Below, piece after piece: positions 53,401 through 61,815 of a stretch of 64,000 nt of DNA. Source of the DNA: GCA-002708315 sp964460905 (GTDB lineage Bacteria; Bacteroidota; Bacteroidia; Bacteroidales; F082); the NCBI GenBank assembly GCA_964460905.1, contig CAYWRM010000017.1, positions 1 through 64,000 of the forward strand, given 5' to 3'. The notes beneath the pieces are model-generated. The model saw nothing but the letters and a program-made list of their open reading frames with translations. It was not told the DNA's origin and did no database searches. The translations under genes were made by a program, and so were the position numbers. Within the stretch, counting starts at the first letter, position 1. Every line of letters starts with the position of its first letter.

Positions 53401-54204
53401 ATGAATAACGTTAATTTTAAAACACGCATTCACGATATTATCTTTAAAACTGATACTAAAGCAGGTAAATTATTTGATATTCTGCTTCTTTTAACAATTT
53501 CTTTCTCAGTAGTAATTGTAATGTTAAATAGTGTCACTTCGTTACACGAAAAATATGGTGAGCTTTTTTTGTCAATTGAATGGATAATTACCATAATATT
53601 TACAATAGAATATTTCTTACGGATTTATACTGAAAAGAAACCACTTAAATATATCTACAGTTTTTACGGGATTATAGATCTTCTCTCCATATTACCCACC
53701 TATATTAGTATATTCTTTACAGGTACTCATTTTTTGATTGTTATCAGAATGCTTAGGTTAATGAGAATTTTTAGGATATTTAAGCTTGCAAGGTATGTTA
53801 ATGCATCAAATGTATTATTAACTGCCTTTATTAATAGCCGAAGAAAGATATTGGTTTTTATGGAAATTGTACTTATAATGGTTGTTATTACAGGTTCACT
53901 AATGTATTTAGTGGAGGGTCCGGAAACGGGATTTTCTAGTATTCCAAAATCTATATATTGGTCAATTGTAACTATTACTACGGTTGGTTATGGCGATATT
54001 GCACCTCAGACAGTACTGGGTCAAACCATAGCTTCTATACTAATGCTGGTTGGCTATTCAATTATTGCAGTTCCTACAAGTATTCTGGGAGGTGAATTAA
54101 TTAAAGCAAAAACATTTAAAGTAAAACAAGTTTGTCCTAATTGTAAATATGCTTATCATGATGAAGATGCTAAGAACTGTAAAATGTGCGGTGAGAAGCT
54201 TTAG
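53401..54204 (+). CDS. Voltage-gated-type potassium channel with C-terminal zinc ribbon
   Basis: A 267-residue ion channel with six membrane segments. The S4 segment is positively charged (IRMLRLMRIFRIFKLARY, about 115-132) and the selectivity filter TVGYGD is at 194-199, so K+ selectivity is expected. After S6 the chain ends with a small zinc-ribbon: CPNC followed 15 residues later by CKMC (about 245-264), not part of usual channels. The role of that domain is unknown; a metal or redox sensing function is possible. Confidence 0.9.
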   Translation: MNNVNFKTRIHDIIFKTDTKAGKLFDILLLLTISFSVVIVMLNSVTSLHEKYGELFLSIEWIITIIFTIEYFLRIYTEKKPLKYIYSFYGIIDLLSILPTYISIFFTGTHFLIVIRMLRLMRIFRIFKLARYVNASNVLLTAFINSRRKILVFMEIVLIMVVITGSLMYLVEGPETGFSSIPKSIYWSIVTITTVGYGDIAPQTVLGQTIASILMLVGYSIIAVPTSILGGELIKAKTFKVKQVCPNCKYAYHDEDAKNCKMCGEKL

Positions 54205-54272
54205 TGTTAATATTCACTGATAAAAAAAGAAGCAATTAGTTATCCCCAAAGCATCTATTTCTATATTTTTAT

Positions 54273-54280
54273 TACTTTTG
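54273..54280 (+). promoter_or_regulatory. -7 promoter element of the DUF1573 gene
   Basis: TACTTTTG, 35 nt before the ATG at 54315. Confidence 0.5.
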
Positions 54281-54314
54281 TGGTTACATATTTTAAAACA
54301 AAATAATTATTAAA

Positions 54315-54764
54315 ATGAAAAATTTAGTATTAATATTTGCATTGGTGTTTTCTGTTGTAGCCGGCAATGCACAAAATGATAAAAAAGTTAATGGACCTGA
54401 AATTTCTTTTTTGAAAACCACACATGATTATGGTTCAATTTATTTAAATGGTGATGGAACATATAATTTTGAGTTCACTAATACAGGTAACGAACCTTTA
54501 ATACTATCAAAACCACGTTCATCTTGTGGTTGTACAGTTCCTCAATGGCCAAAAGAACCAATTCTTCCAGGTGAAACCAATAAAATAAAGGTAACTTATA
54601 ATACGCGTAAGGCAGGTTCATTTAACAAAACTGTTACTATATACTCTAATTCAAAAAATAAATCAACTATACTTCTTCGAATTAAAGGTAAAGTAGAAAC
54701 AAAACCTGCAGAAGCTCTTCCTGAAAAGGATAATAGTGCCGGTGCTACTCCAATAAACAAATAA
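54315..54764 (+). CDS. DUF1573 domain protein (secreted)
   Basis: A 149-residue exported protein: signal peptide (LVLIFALVFSVVAGNA), then one DUF1573 domain, an Ig-like fold of ASH type, with FEFTNTGNEPLILSKPRSSC, CGCTVPQWPKEPILPGE and YNTRKAGSFNKTVTIYSN. A short Pro/Ala/Glu-rich tail follows. Function is unknown; proteins of this family are abundant in Bacteroidota envelopes. Confidence 0.88.
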   Translation: MKNLVLIFALVFSVVAGNAQNDKKVNGPEISFLKTTHDYGSIYLNGDGTYNFEFTNTGNEPLILSKPRSSCGCTVPQWPKEPILPGETNKIKVTYNTRKAGSFNKTVTIYSNSKNKSTILLRIKGKVETKPAEALPEKDNSAGATPINK

Positions 54765-54798
54765 TAATTGTTTTTTATTTAAATTTAACCATATAACC

Positions 54799-55998
54799 AT
54801 GCCAAAAATATCTCAAAAGGGGCTGTTAATGCCCGAGTCACCAATACGTAAATTAGTGCCTTTTGCTGATGTAGCTAAAAAAAAGGGTGTTTATGTTCAC
54901 CATCTTAATATTGGACAACCTGATATCGAAACGCCTGAAGTTGCACTAAATGCTATTCATAATTATGGAAACAAGGTTATTGCATATAGTCATTCAGCAG
55001 GAGTGTTTTCGTTAAGAGAAAAGCTTGTTGAATATTATGAAACAGTAAATATTAATGTAACTGCTGATGAGATTATTGTTGGGGCTGGTGCATCCGAAGC
55101 ATTATTATTTGCTTTTCAGTCGATAATGGATCCTGGCGATGAGGTTATAATACCAGAACCTTTTTATGCAAATTATAATGGATTTGCAACTAATGCAGGT
55201 ATAAAGATAGTTCCTATATTTTCTTCAATTGAAACCGGGTTTGCTCTACCACCAATTGAAGAATTTGAAAAGAATATCACTTCAAAAACTAAAGCAATTC
55301 TGGTTTGTAATCCTAATAATCCAACCGGCTACCTTTATTCAAAAGAAGAGCTGGAAATATTAAGGGATATCGCTAAAAAACATGATTTGTATCTAATTGC
55401 TGATGAGGTTTATCGCGAATTTACTTATGATGGTAAACAGCATTTTTCATGTATGCACCTTAAAGGAATTGAAAATAATGTAATTCTTATAGATTCAGTT
55501 TCGAAACGTTATAGTGCTTGTGGAGTTCGTATTGGATGGCTGATTTCAAAAAATAAAGAACTTATGGCTACTGCTATGAAGTTTGCCCAGGCACGATTAA
55601 GCCCTCCATCTCTGGGTCAGGTGGCAGCAGAAGCAGCTATTGATACTCCTGATGAATACTTTGATAGAGTAATGGATGAATATATTGCTCGTAGAAACAC
55701 TATCGTTAAAGGTATTAACAACATTAAAGATGCATATTGCCCTAATCCTGAAGGTGCTTTTTATGTAGTTGCTAAACTTCCAATCGATGATTCTGACAGG
55801 TTTTGCCGGTGGTTGTTAGAAGATTTCAGTTATGAAAATCAAACAGTTATGATGGCTCCTGCTTCCGGATTTTATTCAACGCCTGGTATGGGTAAAGATG
55901 AAGTAAGAATTAGCTATGTACTTAATGTTGATGATCTCAATAAATCTGTAAAGGTGCTTGATGAAGCATTGAAAGTTTACCCCGGTAGAACTAATTAG
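54799..55998 (+). CDS. PLP-dependent aminotransferase (AspC-like class I)
   Basis: A 399-residue fold type I aminotransferase. Signatures: LNIGQPDIETPEVAL near 37-51, GAGASEALLFAF near 96-107, CNPNNPTGYLYS near 171-182, ADEVYREF near 203-210, and SVSKRYSACGVRIGW with the Schiff-base Lys near 235-249. Likely a broad-specificity aspartate or branched-chain type enzyme that would supply 2-oxoacids to the ferredoxin oxidoreductase; specificity is not readable. Confidence 0.92.
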   Translation: MPKISQKGLLMPESPIRKLVPFADVAKKKGVYVHHLNIGQPDIETPEVALNAIHNYGNKVIAYSHSAGVFSLREKLVEYYETVNINVTADEIIVGAGASEALLFAFQSIMDPGDEVIIPEPFYANYNGFATNAGIKIVPIFSSIETGFALPPIEEFEKNITSKTKAILVCNPNNPTGYLYSKEELEILRDIAKKHDLYLIADEVYREFTYDGKQHFSCMHLKGIENNVILIDSVSKRYSACGVRIGWLISKNKELMATAMKFAQARLSPPSLGQVAAEAAIDTPDEYFDRVMDEYIARRNTIVKGINNIKDAYCPNPEGAFYVVAKLPIDDSDRFCRWLLEDFSYENQTVMMAPASGFYSTPGMGKDEVRISYVLNVDDLNKSVKVLDEALKVYPGRTN

Positions 55999-56077
55999 TG
56001 TTTAAAATCTATCCTTTTTACTTTTTTGTCATCCTTTGTATAGCGAAGGATTTCATATATAGCCAAATTAGTAAATT

Positions 56078-56409
56078 ATGCACGAATTTTCCATAGCAAT
56101 GAGTATTGTTGAAATTGCTGAAACTGAAGCCAAGGCAATTAATTCAACACATATTTTAAGTATAGAGCTTGATGTTGGAACGATGTCAGGTGTAGAGTAT
56201 TATGCTCTGGATACTGCTCTCGAAATGGCTGTTATGAATACATTACTTGAAAATGCTACCATTAAAGTGAATAAAATTCAGGCATATGCAAAGTGTACTA
56301 ATTGTAGTACTGAATTTGATATGAATAATATTACTGACAATTGCCCGCAATGTGGTGGATTATTTAGTGATGTGATATCAGGTAAAGAGCTTAAGATTAA
56401 ATCAATTGT
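56078..56409 (+). CDS. hypA: Hydrogenase nickel-incorporation protein HypA (3' end in gap)
   Basis: Delivers nickel in [NiFe]-hydrogenase or urease maturation. The visible 110 residues contain the nickel-binding N-terminus MHEFSIAMSIV (His2) and the zinc site CTNC...CPQC (Cys73, 76, 89, 92), ending ...SGKELKIKSI. HypA is usually 113-118 residues, so only a few are hidden by the 100-N gap at 56410. No other hyp or hydrogenase genes are visible; some could lie in the gap. It sits 79 bp after the aminotransferase. Confidence 0.88.
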
Positions 56410-56509
56410 NNNNNNNNNNNNNNNNNNNNNNNNNNNNNNNNNNNNNNNNNNNNNNNNNNNNNNNNNNNNNNNNNNNNNNNNNNNNNNNNNNNNNNNNNNN
56501 NNNNNNNNN
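56410..56509. other. Assembly gap (100 N) between hypA and ftsK
   Basis: Unlike the other gaps in the window, the flanks do not show a visible repeat. Sequence after the gap (14 bp before the ftsK ATG) contains KNVP-stop in the hypA frame, which may or may not belong to hypA. Confidence 0.9.
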
Positions 56510-56523
56510 AAAAATGTTCCTTA

Positions 56524-59004
56524 ATGGCTCTTAAATCAAATAAATTAAAAGTAAAGCCGCCTGCAAAGCAGAACGGAAAGAATATAAATGTATCTAAAAG
56601 TAAGTCTAAAAAAACGATTAAACCTGGGAAAAACCTGTCAGATCCACGAATATCACGTAGTTTCGGGTTTTTATTTTTGATTACTGGCATATATTTGTTT
56701 CTCGCTATCACAACCTTTGTTGTTAACTGGTTTGCCGCTGATACTGGTGATGTTGTAAAAACTACTGCTGAACAGTTTATAGATCATACTGAAACTGTTA
56801 CTAACTGGACTGGTAGACTAGGTTCTATATTAGCTGAATATTTAGTAGGTAAAGGTATCGGGATTGGTGCTTATTTTATTTCTTTATTTTTTACAGCTCT
56901 AGGCCTTCGTTTACTTATTAACGTGAGGATATTTAGTTTGTGGAAATGGTTTGAATTATTGATTATTAGTTTCATATGGCTACCGATAACTTTAAATTTA
57001 TTATTCTCAAATCACCCTGAAAATATATTAGGAGGGTTAGCCGGACATCAGCTAAATATATGGTTGTTAGCTTATTTAGGTAGTGCAGGGCTTGTGCTTC
57101 TTATAATTTTTATTCCTGTTATTTTCTCACTTATTGATTTCAAGTTTCAATTTAAACGGAAGAAAAAAAAATTAATTAAGACAGATAAAGAGGTTGCTGC
57201 ATCTAATGCACCCAAAGATGATAAATACAATACATATGAATTCTCGATAGAGGATGACAGTGCTGATAATAAGGTAGAATTTGGTAAATCAGAATTGGGT
57301 AGTGGAAATACTTTCAAAGTTGAAGAGGATAAATCAGTTAAAGAGGAGAGAGAGAGCAAGCTGGATGATAATATAGCTAACAATCTTGATGAAGATTTGG
57401 AACTGACAGTGGAACAACCGAAGGTTGAGGAGTCAGTAAAATCTAATCTTAAACCCGGTGAGCATTTTGGTATTGATACCGAATTTGATCCAACACTGGA
57501 TCTTGCAGATTATAAGCTTCCTACATTTGATTTATTGGAGGATTATGATAAAGATAACGTACTTGTTACTAAAGAGGAGCTGGAAATAAATAAAAACAGG
57601 ATTGTTGAGACTTTAAATCAGTATTCAATTTCCATTGTAAAGATTAAGGCTACCATTGGACCTACTGTTACCTTATATGAAGTTGTTCCTGCTCCTGGTA
57701 TTCGAATTTCAAAAATTAAAAATCTTGAAGATGATATTGCTCTTAGCCTAAGCGCCATTGGAATTAGAATAATTGCTCCAATTCCGGGGAAAGGAACTGT
57801 TGGTATTGAGGTGCCAAACCAAAACCCGAATATTGTGTCAATGAAATCGATATTGATATCTGAAAAGTTCAGGAATAATAAATTCGATTTACCTTTTGGG
57901 ATTGGAAAAACAATAGCAAATGAAAGTTTTGTTGCCGATTTGGCAAAAATGCCCCACTTATTAATTGCTGGAGCTACAGGGCAAGGTAAATCGGTTGGTC
58001 TTAATGCAATAATTGCATCCCTGCTCTATAAAAAGCATCCTGCTGAACTAAAGTTTATTCTTGTTGACCCGAAAAAGGTTGAACTAAATCTATATTCACG
58101 AATTGAAAGGCATTATCTAGCAAAACTTCCCGATTCTGAAGAAGCAATTATTACTGACACACGAAAGGTTGTTAGAACTTTGAATTCTCTCAGTATTGAA
58201 ATGGACAACAGATATGAGCTGTTGAAAGATGCTCAGGTACGAAATGTGAAGGAATACAATAAAAAATTCATCACCAGAAAATTAAATCCATTACATGGAC
58301 ACAGATATTTGCCATATCTGGTATTGGTAATTGATGAATTTGCAGATCTTATTATGATGGCTGGTAAAGAAATTGAGACTCCAATTACACGTCTGGCACA
58401 GTTATCAAGGGCAATTGGGATTCATTTAATTATTGCAACTCAACGTCCTTCAGTAAATATTATTACAGGAACAATTAAAGCTAATTTTCCGGCACGTATC
58501 GCATTTCGGGTTATTTCAAAAATTGATTCAAGAACTATACTTGATACTGGAGGAGCCGATCAGCTTGTGGGTAGGGGCGATATGTTGTTTTCTACGGGAA
58601 GTGATCTTATACGTCTTCAATGTGCGTTTATTGATACTCCTGAGATTGAAAAAGTTACGAGCTATATTGGGGCTCAAAGAGCTTACCCGGATGCTTTGCA
58701 CTTACCTGAATTTAAAGATGAGGAAGCAGAACAAAAAGCGGATTATGATCCCAATGAACGTGATGAGCTATTTGAAGATGCAGCATTAATTATTGTGCAA
58801 ACACAACAAGGTTCTACATCACTACTTCAGCGTAAGCTTAAACTGGGTTATAACCGTGCTGGTAGGATTATTGATCAATTAGAAGCAGCTGGGATTGTTG
58901 GCTCCTTTGAAGGGAGTAAGGCTCGTGAAGTAAAGGTTGGAAGCGAGATGGCTTTGGAACAATATTTGAAAGATCTTAATTCAAATGATAAAATTAAAGA
59001 ATGA
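56524..59004 (+). CDS. ftsK: DNA translocase FtsK
   Basis: Septal DNA pump for chromosome segregation and dimer resolution. The 826-residue protein has a basic N-terminus, four membrane segments (about 46-215), an acidic linker (about 230-320), then the RecA-like motor: Walker A GATGQGKSVGLN near 482, Walker B LVLVIDEFADL near 599, and IATQRPSVNIITGTIKANFP. It closes with the winged-helix gamma domain (STSLLQRKLKLGYNRAGRII), which reads KOPS-like sequences. The last codons and the stop lie within an 8-nt word array (from 58984), so the C-terminal SNDKIKE is probably array-derived. Confidence 0.95.
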   Translation: MALKSNKLKVKPPAKQNGKNINVSKSKSKKTIKPGKNLSDPRISRSFGFLFLITGIYLFLAITTFVVNWFAADTGDVVKTTAEQFIDHTETVTNWTGRLGSILAEYLVGKGIGIGAYFISLFFTALGLRLLINVRIFSLWKWFELLIISFIWLPITLNLLFSNHPENILGGLAGHQLNIWLLAYLGSAGLVLLIIFIPVIFSLIDFKFQFKRKKKKLIKTDKEVAASNAPKDDKYNTYEFSIEDDSADNKVEFGKSELGSGNTFKVEEDKSVKEERESKLDDNIANNLDEDLELTVEQPKVEESVKSNLKPGEHFGIDTEFDPTLDLADYKLPTFDLLEDYDKDNVLVTKEELEINKNRIVETLNQYSISIVKIKATIGPTVTLYEVVPAPGIRISKIKNLEDDIALSLSAIGIRIIAPIPGKGTVGIEVPNQNPNIVSMKSILISEKFRNNKFDLPFGIGKTIANESFVADLAKMPHLLIAGATGQGKSVGLNAIIASLLYKKHPAELKFILVDPKKVELNLYSRIERHYLAKLPDSEEAIITDTRKVVRTLNSLSIEMDNRYELLKDAQVRNVKEYNKKFITRKLNPLHGHRYLPYLVLVIDEFADLIMMAGKEIETPITRLAQLSRAIGIHLIIATQRPSVNIITGTIKANFPARIAFRVISKIDSRTILDTGGADQLVGRGDMLFSTGSDLIRLQCAFIDTPEIEKVTSYIGAQRAYPDALHLPEFKDEEAEQKADYDPNERDELFEDAALIIVQTQQGSTSLLQRKLKLGYNRAGRIIDQLEAAGIVGSFEGSKAREVKVGSEMALEQYLKDLNSNDKIKE

Positions 59005-59119
59005 TAAATTTTAGAATGATAAAATGATACAATGGTTTAATGATATATAGTTGTAAATTGAATTATTTCATCATTCACGCATTTAAGTATTTACACATTT
59101 AATCATTCACACATTTAAA
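58984..59119. repeat. 8-nt word array with two complementary arms, overlapping the ftsK stop codon
   Basis: Left arm 58984-59047: 8-nt words beginning AATG (AATGATAA, AATGATAC, AATGGTTT, AATGATAT and variants), including the final codons and TGA of ftsK. Right arm 59072-59119: six words in register of the CATTyAmn family (CATTCACG, CATTTAAG, TATTTACA and so on). AATG words are the reverse complement of CATT words, so the arms can pair. The right arm ends 12 bp before the LolA-like gene start. Confidence 0.8.
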
Positions 59120-59130
59120 ATATAAATAAA

Positions 59131-59766
59131 ATGAAAAAGTTACTAATAATTATCACCATGCTCTTAACCGGATTTGTCATGGCCCAGAGTGACAAAGAAG
59201 CGAAAAAACTGCTAGAAGATGTTATAAACCATACTTCATCCTATAAAAATTTTAAGGCCGATTTATCATACACAATGGTAAATGTTGATATGGGTATTGA
59301 TGAAAAAAAATCAGGGGTAATATTTGTTCAGGGCGATAGCTACCGAATTGAAATGGAAGGACAGGTAATTATTTCAAATGGTATTACAATTTGGACTTAT
59401 TTAGAAGATTCAGAAGAGGTTATGGTTAATGATGTTGATGAGAGCGGTGAAAGTATCTCACCAACTCAAATCCTAACACAATATAATGATAGCTATAAAG
59501 CAAAATTTGGAAATGACAAAAAGTTTAAGAATGCTAATTTGAAGCAAATATGCTTGAATCCAAAGGATAGGAAGAATTTTGAGAAAATGAGTGTTACTGT
59601 TAATGCTAACAAGCTACGCCTTGAGAATTTTTCTGTTTATGATATAAATGGAAATATATTTACTTATCATATTATTGACCTTCAACCTGATATTGATCTT
59701 CCGGCTGGAACTTTTACGTTCGATTATGCTGATTATCCTGATGTTGAAGTGATTGATATGAGGTAA
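59131..59766 (+). CDS. LolA-like outer-membrane lipoprotein carrier
   Basis: Periplasmic carrier that would take lipoproteins from the LolCDE complex to the outer membrane. The 211-residue protein has a signal peptide (LLIIITMLLTGFVMA, mature from QSDKE) and the LolA beta-sheet pattern YKNFKADLSYTMVN, GVIFVQGDSYRIEMEGQVII, SNGITIWTYLEDSEEVMVND. The rest with LPAGTFTFDYADYPDVEVID matches LolA-like proteins of Bacteroidota. It follows ftsK, an arrangement also seen elsewhere in the phylum. Confidence 0.88.
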   Translation: MKKLLIIITMLLTGFVMAQSDKEAKKLLEDVINHTSSYKNFKADLSYTMVNVDMGIDEKKSGVIFVQGDSYRIEMEGQVIISNGITIWTYLEDSEEVMVNDVDESGESISPTQILTQYNDSYKAKFGNDKKFKNANLKQICLNPKDRKNFEKMSVTVNANKLRLENFSVYDINGNIFTYHIIDLQPDIDLPAGTFTFDYADYPDVEVIDMR

Positions 59767-59841
59767 CGTGTTTCTATATGCATACTACTTTATGCAATAA
59801 CATTATTTCGACCTACTAATACTTGATTCCTGACTTGGAAA

Positions 59842-60246
59842 TTAATGATGTTGTTTCTTATGTGTATAGGAAACCCCGGAAAAAATTAATGTAACCCATC
59901 CTGCAAATAGTAGAATCCCACCAACTAGTGCTATTATATTTAGCGATCCAGGGTTAAATCCTGTTAGTTCTTTTATTGATTGGATATATTGTGCCCCCGA
60001 AAAAAGAATAATTCCAATTACAAATAGGTAATAAATTGAATTCAAATATGAACGTGATACGTAACGATTCATAAATGCAAGTCCCAATAGAGCCAGTGTG
60101 TGAAACATAAGAAACTCATTAGCAGTGTCAAAAACACTTATACATTTTTCTGATATGTTGCCACTAAGTACTAGTGATTCGACCATCCCTAATACTATAC
60201 CCAAGGCGCCCATTATGCCAATTGTTATTAAAAACCGTTTTGTCAT
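59842..60246 (-). CDS. DUF423 family membrane protein
   Basis: A 134-residue protein with four membrane segments (about 7-24, 41-60, 70-87, 105-125). The pattern FHTLALLGLAFMNRY in the second segment, IILFSGAQYIQSIKEL in the third and GGILLFAGWVTLIFSG in the last match the DUF423 (YgdD) family of unknown function. The ATG at 60246 is preferred over 60270, because a -7 element overlaps the upstream start. Confidence 0.75.
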   Translation of the reverse strand: MTKRFLITIGIMGALGIVLGMVESLVLSGNISEKCISVFDTANEFLMFHTLALLGLAFMNRYVSRSYLNSIYYLFVIGIILFSGAQYIQSIKELTGFNPGSLNIIALVGGILLFAGWVTLIFSGVSYTHKKQHH

Positions 60247-60271
60247 TTTATTATGTTTTGTTATTCTCAAT

Positions 60272-60305
60272 GCAAAAATACTAAATTCAAAATAATGTAC
60301 CTTTG
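60272..60305. promoter_or_regulatory. Divergent -7 elements for the DUF423 and thiamine-binding genes
   Basis: TATTTTTGC on the minus strand (60280 to 60272) gives a start near 60265; TACCTTTG on the plus strand (60298-60305) gives a start near 60312, 19 nt before the ATG at 60331. Confidence 0.55.
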
Positions 60306-60330
60306 AACTTTTGTTTTAATTATCATTTTT

Positions 60331-60591
60331 ATGAATATATCAGTAGATATTAGCTATTATCCTTTAAAAGAAGAGTTTATACCACCTATAAAGGAGTTTA
60401 TTGACCGACTACACAAATACGATAATATTGTTGTGAAGACGAATGGAATAAGTACTCAGGTATTTGGTGTTTATTTTGAAGTGATGGAGATCCTTACAAA
60501 GGAAATATATAGTTCGTTTGAATTGCCTCATTCAGTATTTGTTCTGAAGATTATTAATGCTGATTTACAGATACATCCAAATAGTTTTTAA
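60331..60591 (+). CDS. Thiamine-binding (MTH1187/YkoF-like) protein
   Basis: An 86-residue single-domain protein of the thiamine-binding/MTH1187-YkoF family, recognised from ISVDISYYPL, IKEFIDRLHKYDNIVVKTNG, STQVFGVYFEVMEIL and SVFVLKIINADL. Such domains bind thiamine or its hydroxymethylpyrimidine part. Its stop codon overlaps the ATG of the transporter gene by one base, so both are coupled. No TPP riboswitch is seen in the leader. Confidence 0.78.
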   Translation: MNISVDISYYPLKEEFIPPIKEFIDRLHKYDNIVVKTNGISTQVFGVYFEVMEILTKEIYSSFELPHSVFVLKIINADLQIHPNSF

Positions 60592-61298
60592 TGAGTGATT
60601 TTATTCATTTTTTTCTTGAACCATACCAATCAGCAACGGTATTTAATATTATTCTTGAGTTTATAGCAGCTTTGTTTGGTGTTATAAGTGTGTTTTATGC
60701 TCGAAAGGAGAATATTTTGGTCTTCCCTACAGGGATTATTAGCACAGCTATTTATGTTTATTTACTGTCACAATGGTCATTATATGGCGATTTAATTATC
60801 AATATTTACTATACTTTGATGAGTATTTATGGATGGTATATGTGGCACAAAGTAATGGGTGAAGATAATCATCATATTTCCATTAGTCGTACTAATATGA
60901 TTGATAAACTTAAAGCTATTGGTATATTCATTTTCACTTCTGTTTTTGTAATTATAGTTTATAGGTATTATAATGTAATGCCAAATCAGCTCGATTTTAC
61001 CGAAAGTGTATCTTATGCTTGGCAGAATATTACTTCAGGGAATTTGAATGATTTTAGAGTTGCTACTCCTTTTCTGGATACTTTTACTACAGGTATTTTC
61101 TTTGCCGCTATGTGGTTGATGGCGAATAAAAAACTCGAAAGCTGGACATTATGGATTATTGGTGATGTTGTTTCTATCCCTTTATATTTTGTAAAAGGTT
61201 ATGGTTTTACAGGAATCCAATATGCTATATTCCTGGTTATTGCAGTAATGGGTTACGCTGAGTGGAGAAATCAAATTAAACAAAAAACTATTGCTTAA
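60591..61298 (+). CDS. PnuC-family vitamin transporter
   Basis: A 235-residue integral membrane protein with about seven segments. The PnuC signatures are NIILEFIAALFGVISVFYAR, FPTGIISTAIYVYLL and LINIYYTLMSIYGWYMWH near 73-90. PnuC proteins carry nicotinamide riboside (PnuC proper) or thiamine (PnuT) by facilitated diffusion with trapping by a kinase. A thiamine-binding protein precedes it and a NadR-like kinase follows it, so the evidence for the substrate is mixed. Confidence 0.88.
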   Translation: MSDFIHFFLEPYQSATVFNIILEFIAALFGVISVFYARKENILVFPTGIISTAIYVYLLSQWSLYGDLIINIYYTLMSIYGWYMWHKVMGEDNHHISISRTNMIDKLKAIGIFIFTSVFVIIVYRYYNVMPNQLDFTESVSYAWQNITSGNLNDFRVATPFLDTFTTGIFFAAMWLMANKKLESWTLWIIGDVVSIPLYFVKGYGFTGIQYAIFLVIAVMGYAEWRNQIKQKTIA

Positions 61299-61815
61299 AC
61301 GAGTTGCCATAACCGGCCCCGAATCAACCGGCAAAACATGGCTTACTAAACAGTTAGCCGCCCGTTATGATACTAATATGGTTGATGAATATGCACGTGA
61401 ATATTTTCAAAACAGAAAATATGAATATAAGGTGGACGACTTAGTTGCTATTTCAGTAGGTCAAATTGAAAAGGAGAAGTATATTGAATCAATTTCTAAA
61501 AACATTATTTTTTGTGATACCGACTTGATAGTCATAAAAATATGGTCGAAAGTTGTGTTTGGTAATGTACCTGTATGGATAGAAAATAAGTTGAAGGAAC
61601 ATGTATACGATCTCTATCTACTCTGCTACCCTGATTTGAAATGGGAACCCGATCCTTTGCGGAACAATCCTCATAACAGACAATATATTTATGATTTGTT
61701 TGTTAATGAATTAGAGCAAAATAATCTTAATTATAGAGTTGTAGCAGGGATTGGTGAGGAGCGTACAAGAAATGCTGTTAATTTTGTAGATGAATTATTG
61801 ATAGATGGCAGATAA
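61291..61815 (+). CDS. NadR-like P-loop ATPase/kinase
   Basis: A 174-residue P-loop protein resembling the C-terminal ribosylnicotinamide kinase domain of NadR. It has Walker A TGPESTGKTWLTKQL near 7-21, DEYAREYFQNR near 34-44, FCDTDLIVIKIW near 73-84 and a nucleobase-type segment PDLKWEPDPLRNNPHNR. The start is TTG 61291, which overlaps the end of the transporter gene by 8 bp. It lacks the NadR adenylyltransferase and DNA-binding domains. It may phosphorylate the vitamin brought in by the PnuC protein. Confidence 0.82.
   Translation: MLKRVAITGPESTGKTWLTKQLAARYDTNMVDEYAREYFQNRKYEYKVDDLVAISVGQIEKEKYIESISKNIIFCDTDLIVIKIWSKVVFGNVPVWIENKLKEHVYDLYLLCYPDLKWEPDPLRNNPHNRQYIYDLFVNELEQNNLNYRVVAGIGEERTRNAVNFVDELLIDGR

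Noticed and set aside
56410..56524. HypA extended through the gap to a longer fusion protein
   Set aside because: The visible 110 residues already nearly complete a normal HypA; the four residues after the gap cannot be assigned given the unknown gap size.
60250..60330. TPP riboswitch ahead of the thiamine-binding/PnuC operon
   Set aside because: The leader is under 30 nt from the predicted start and lacks the conserved CTGAGA-type core.
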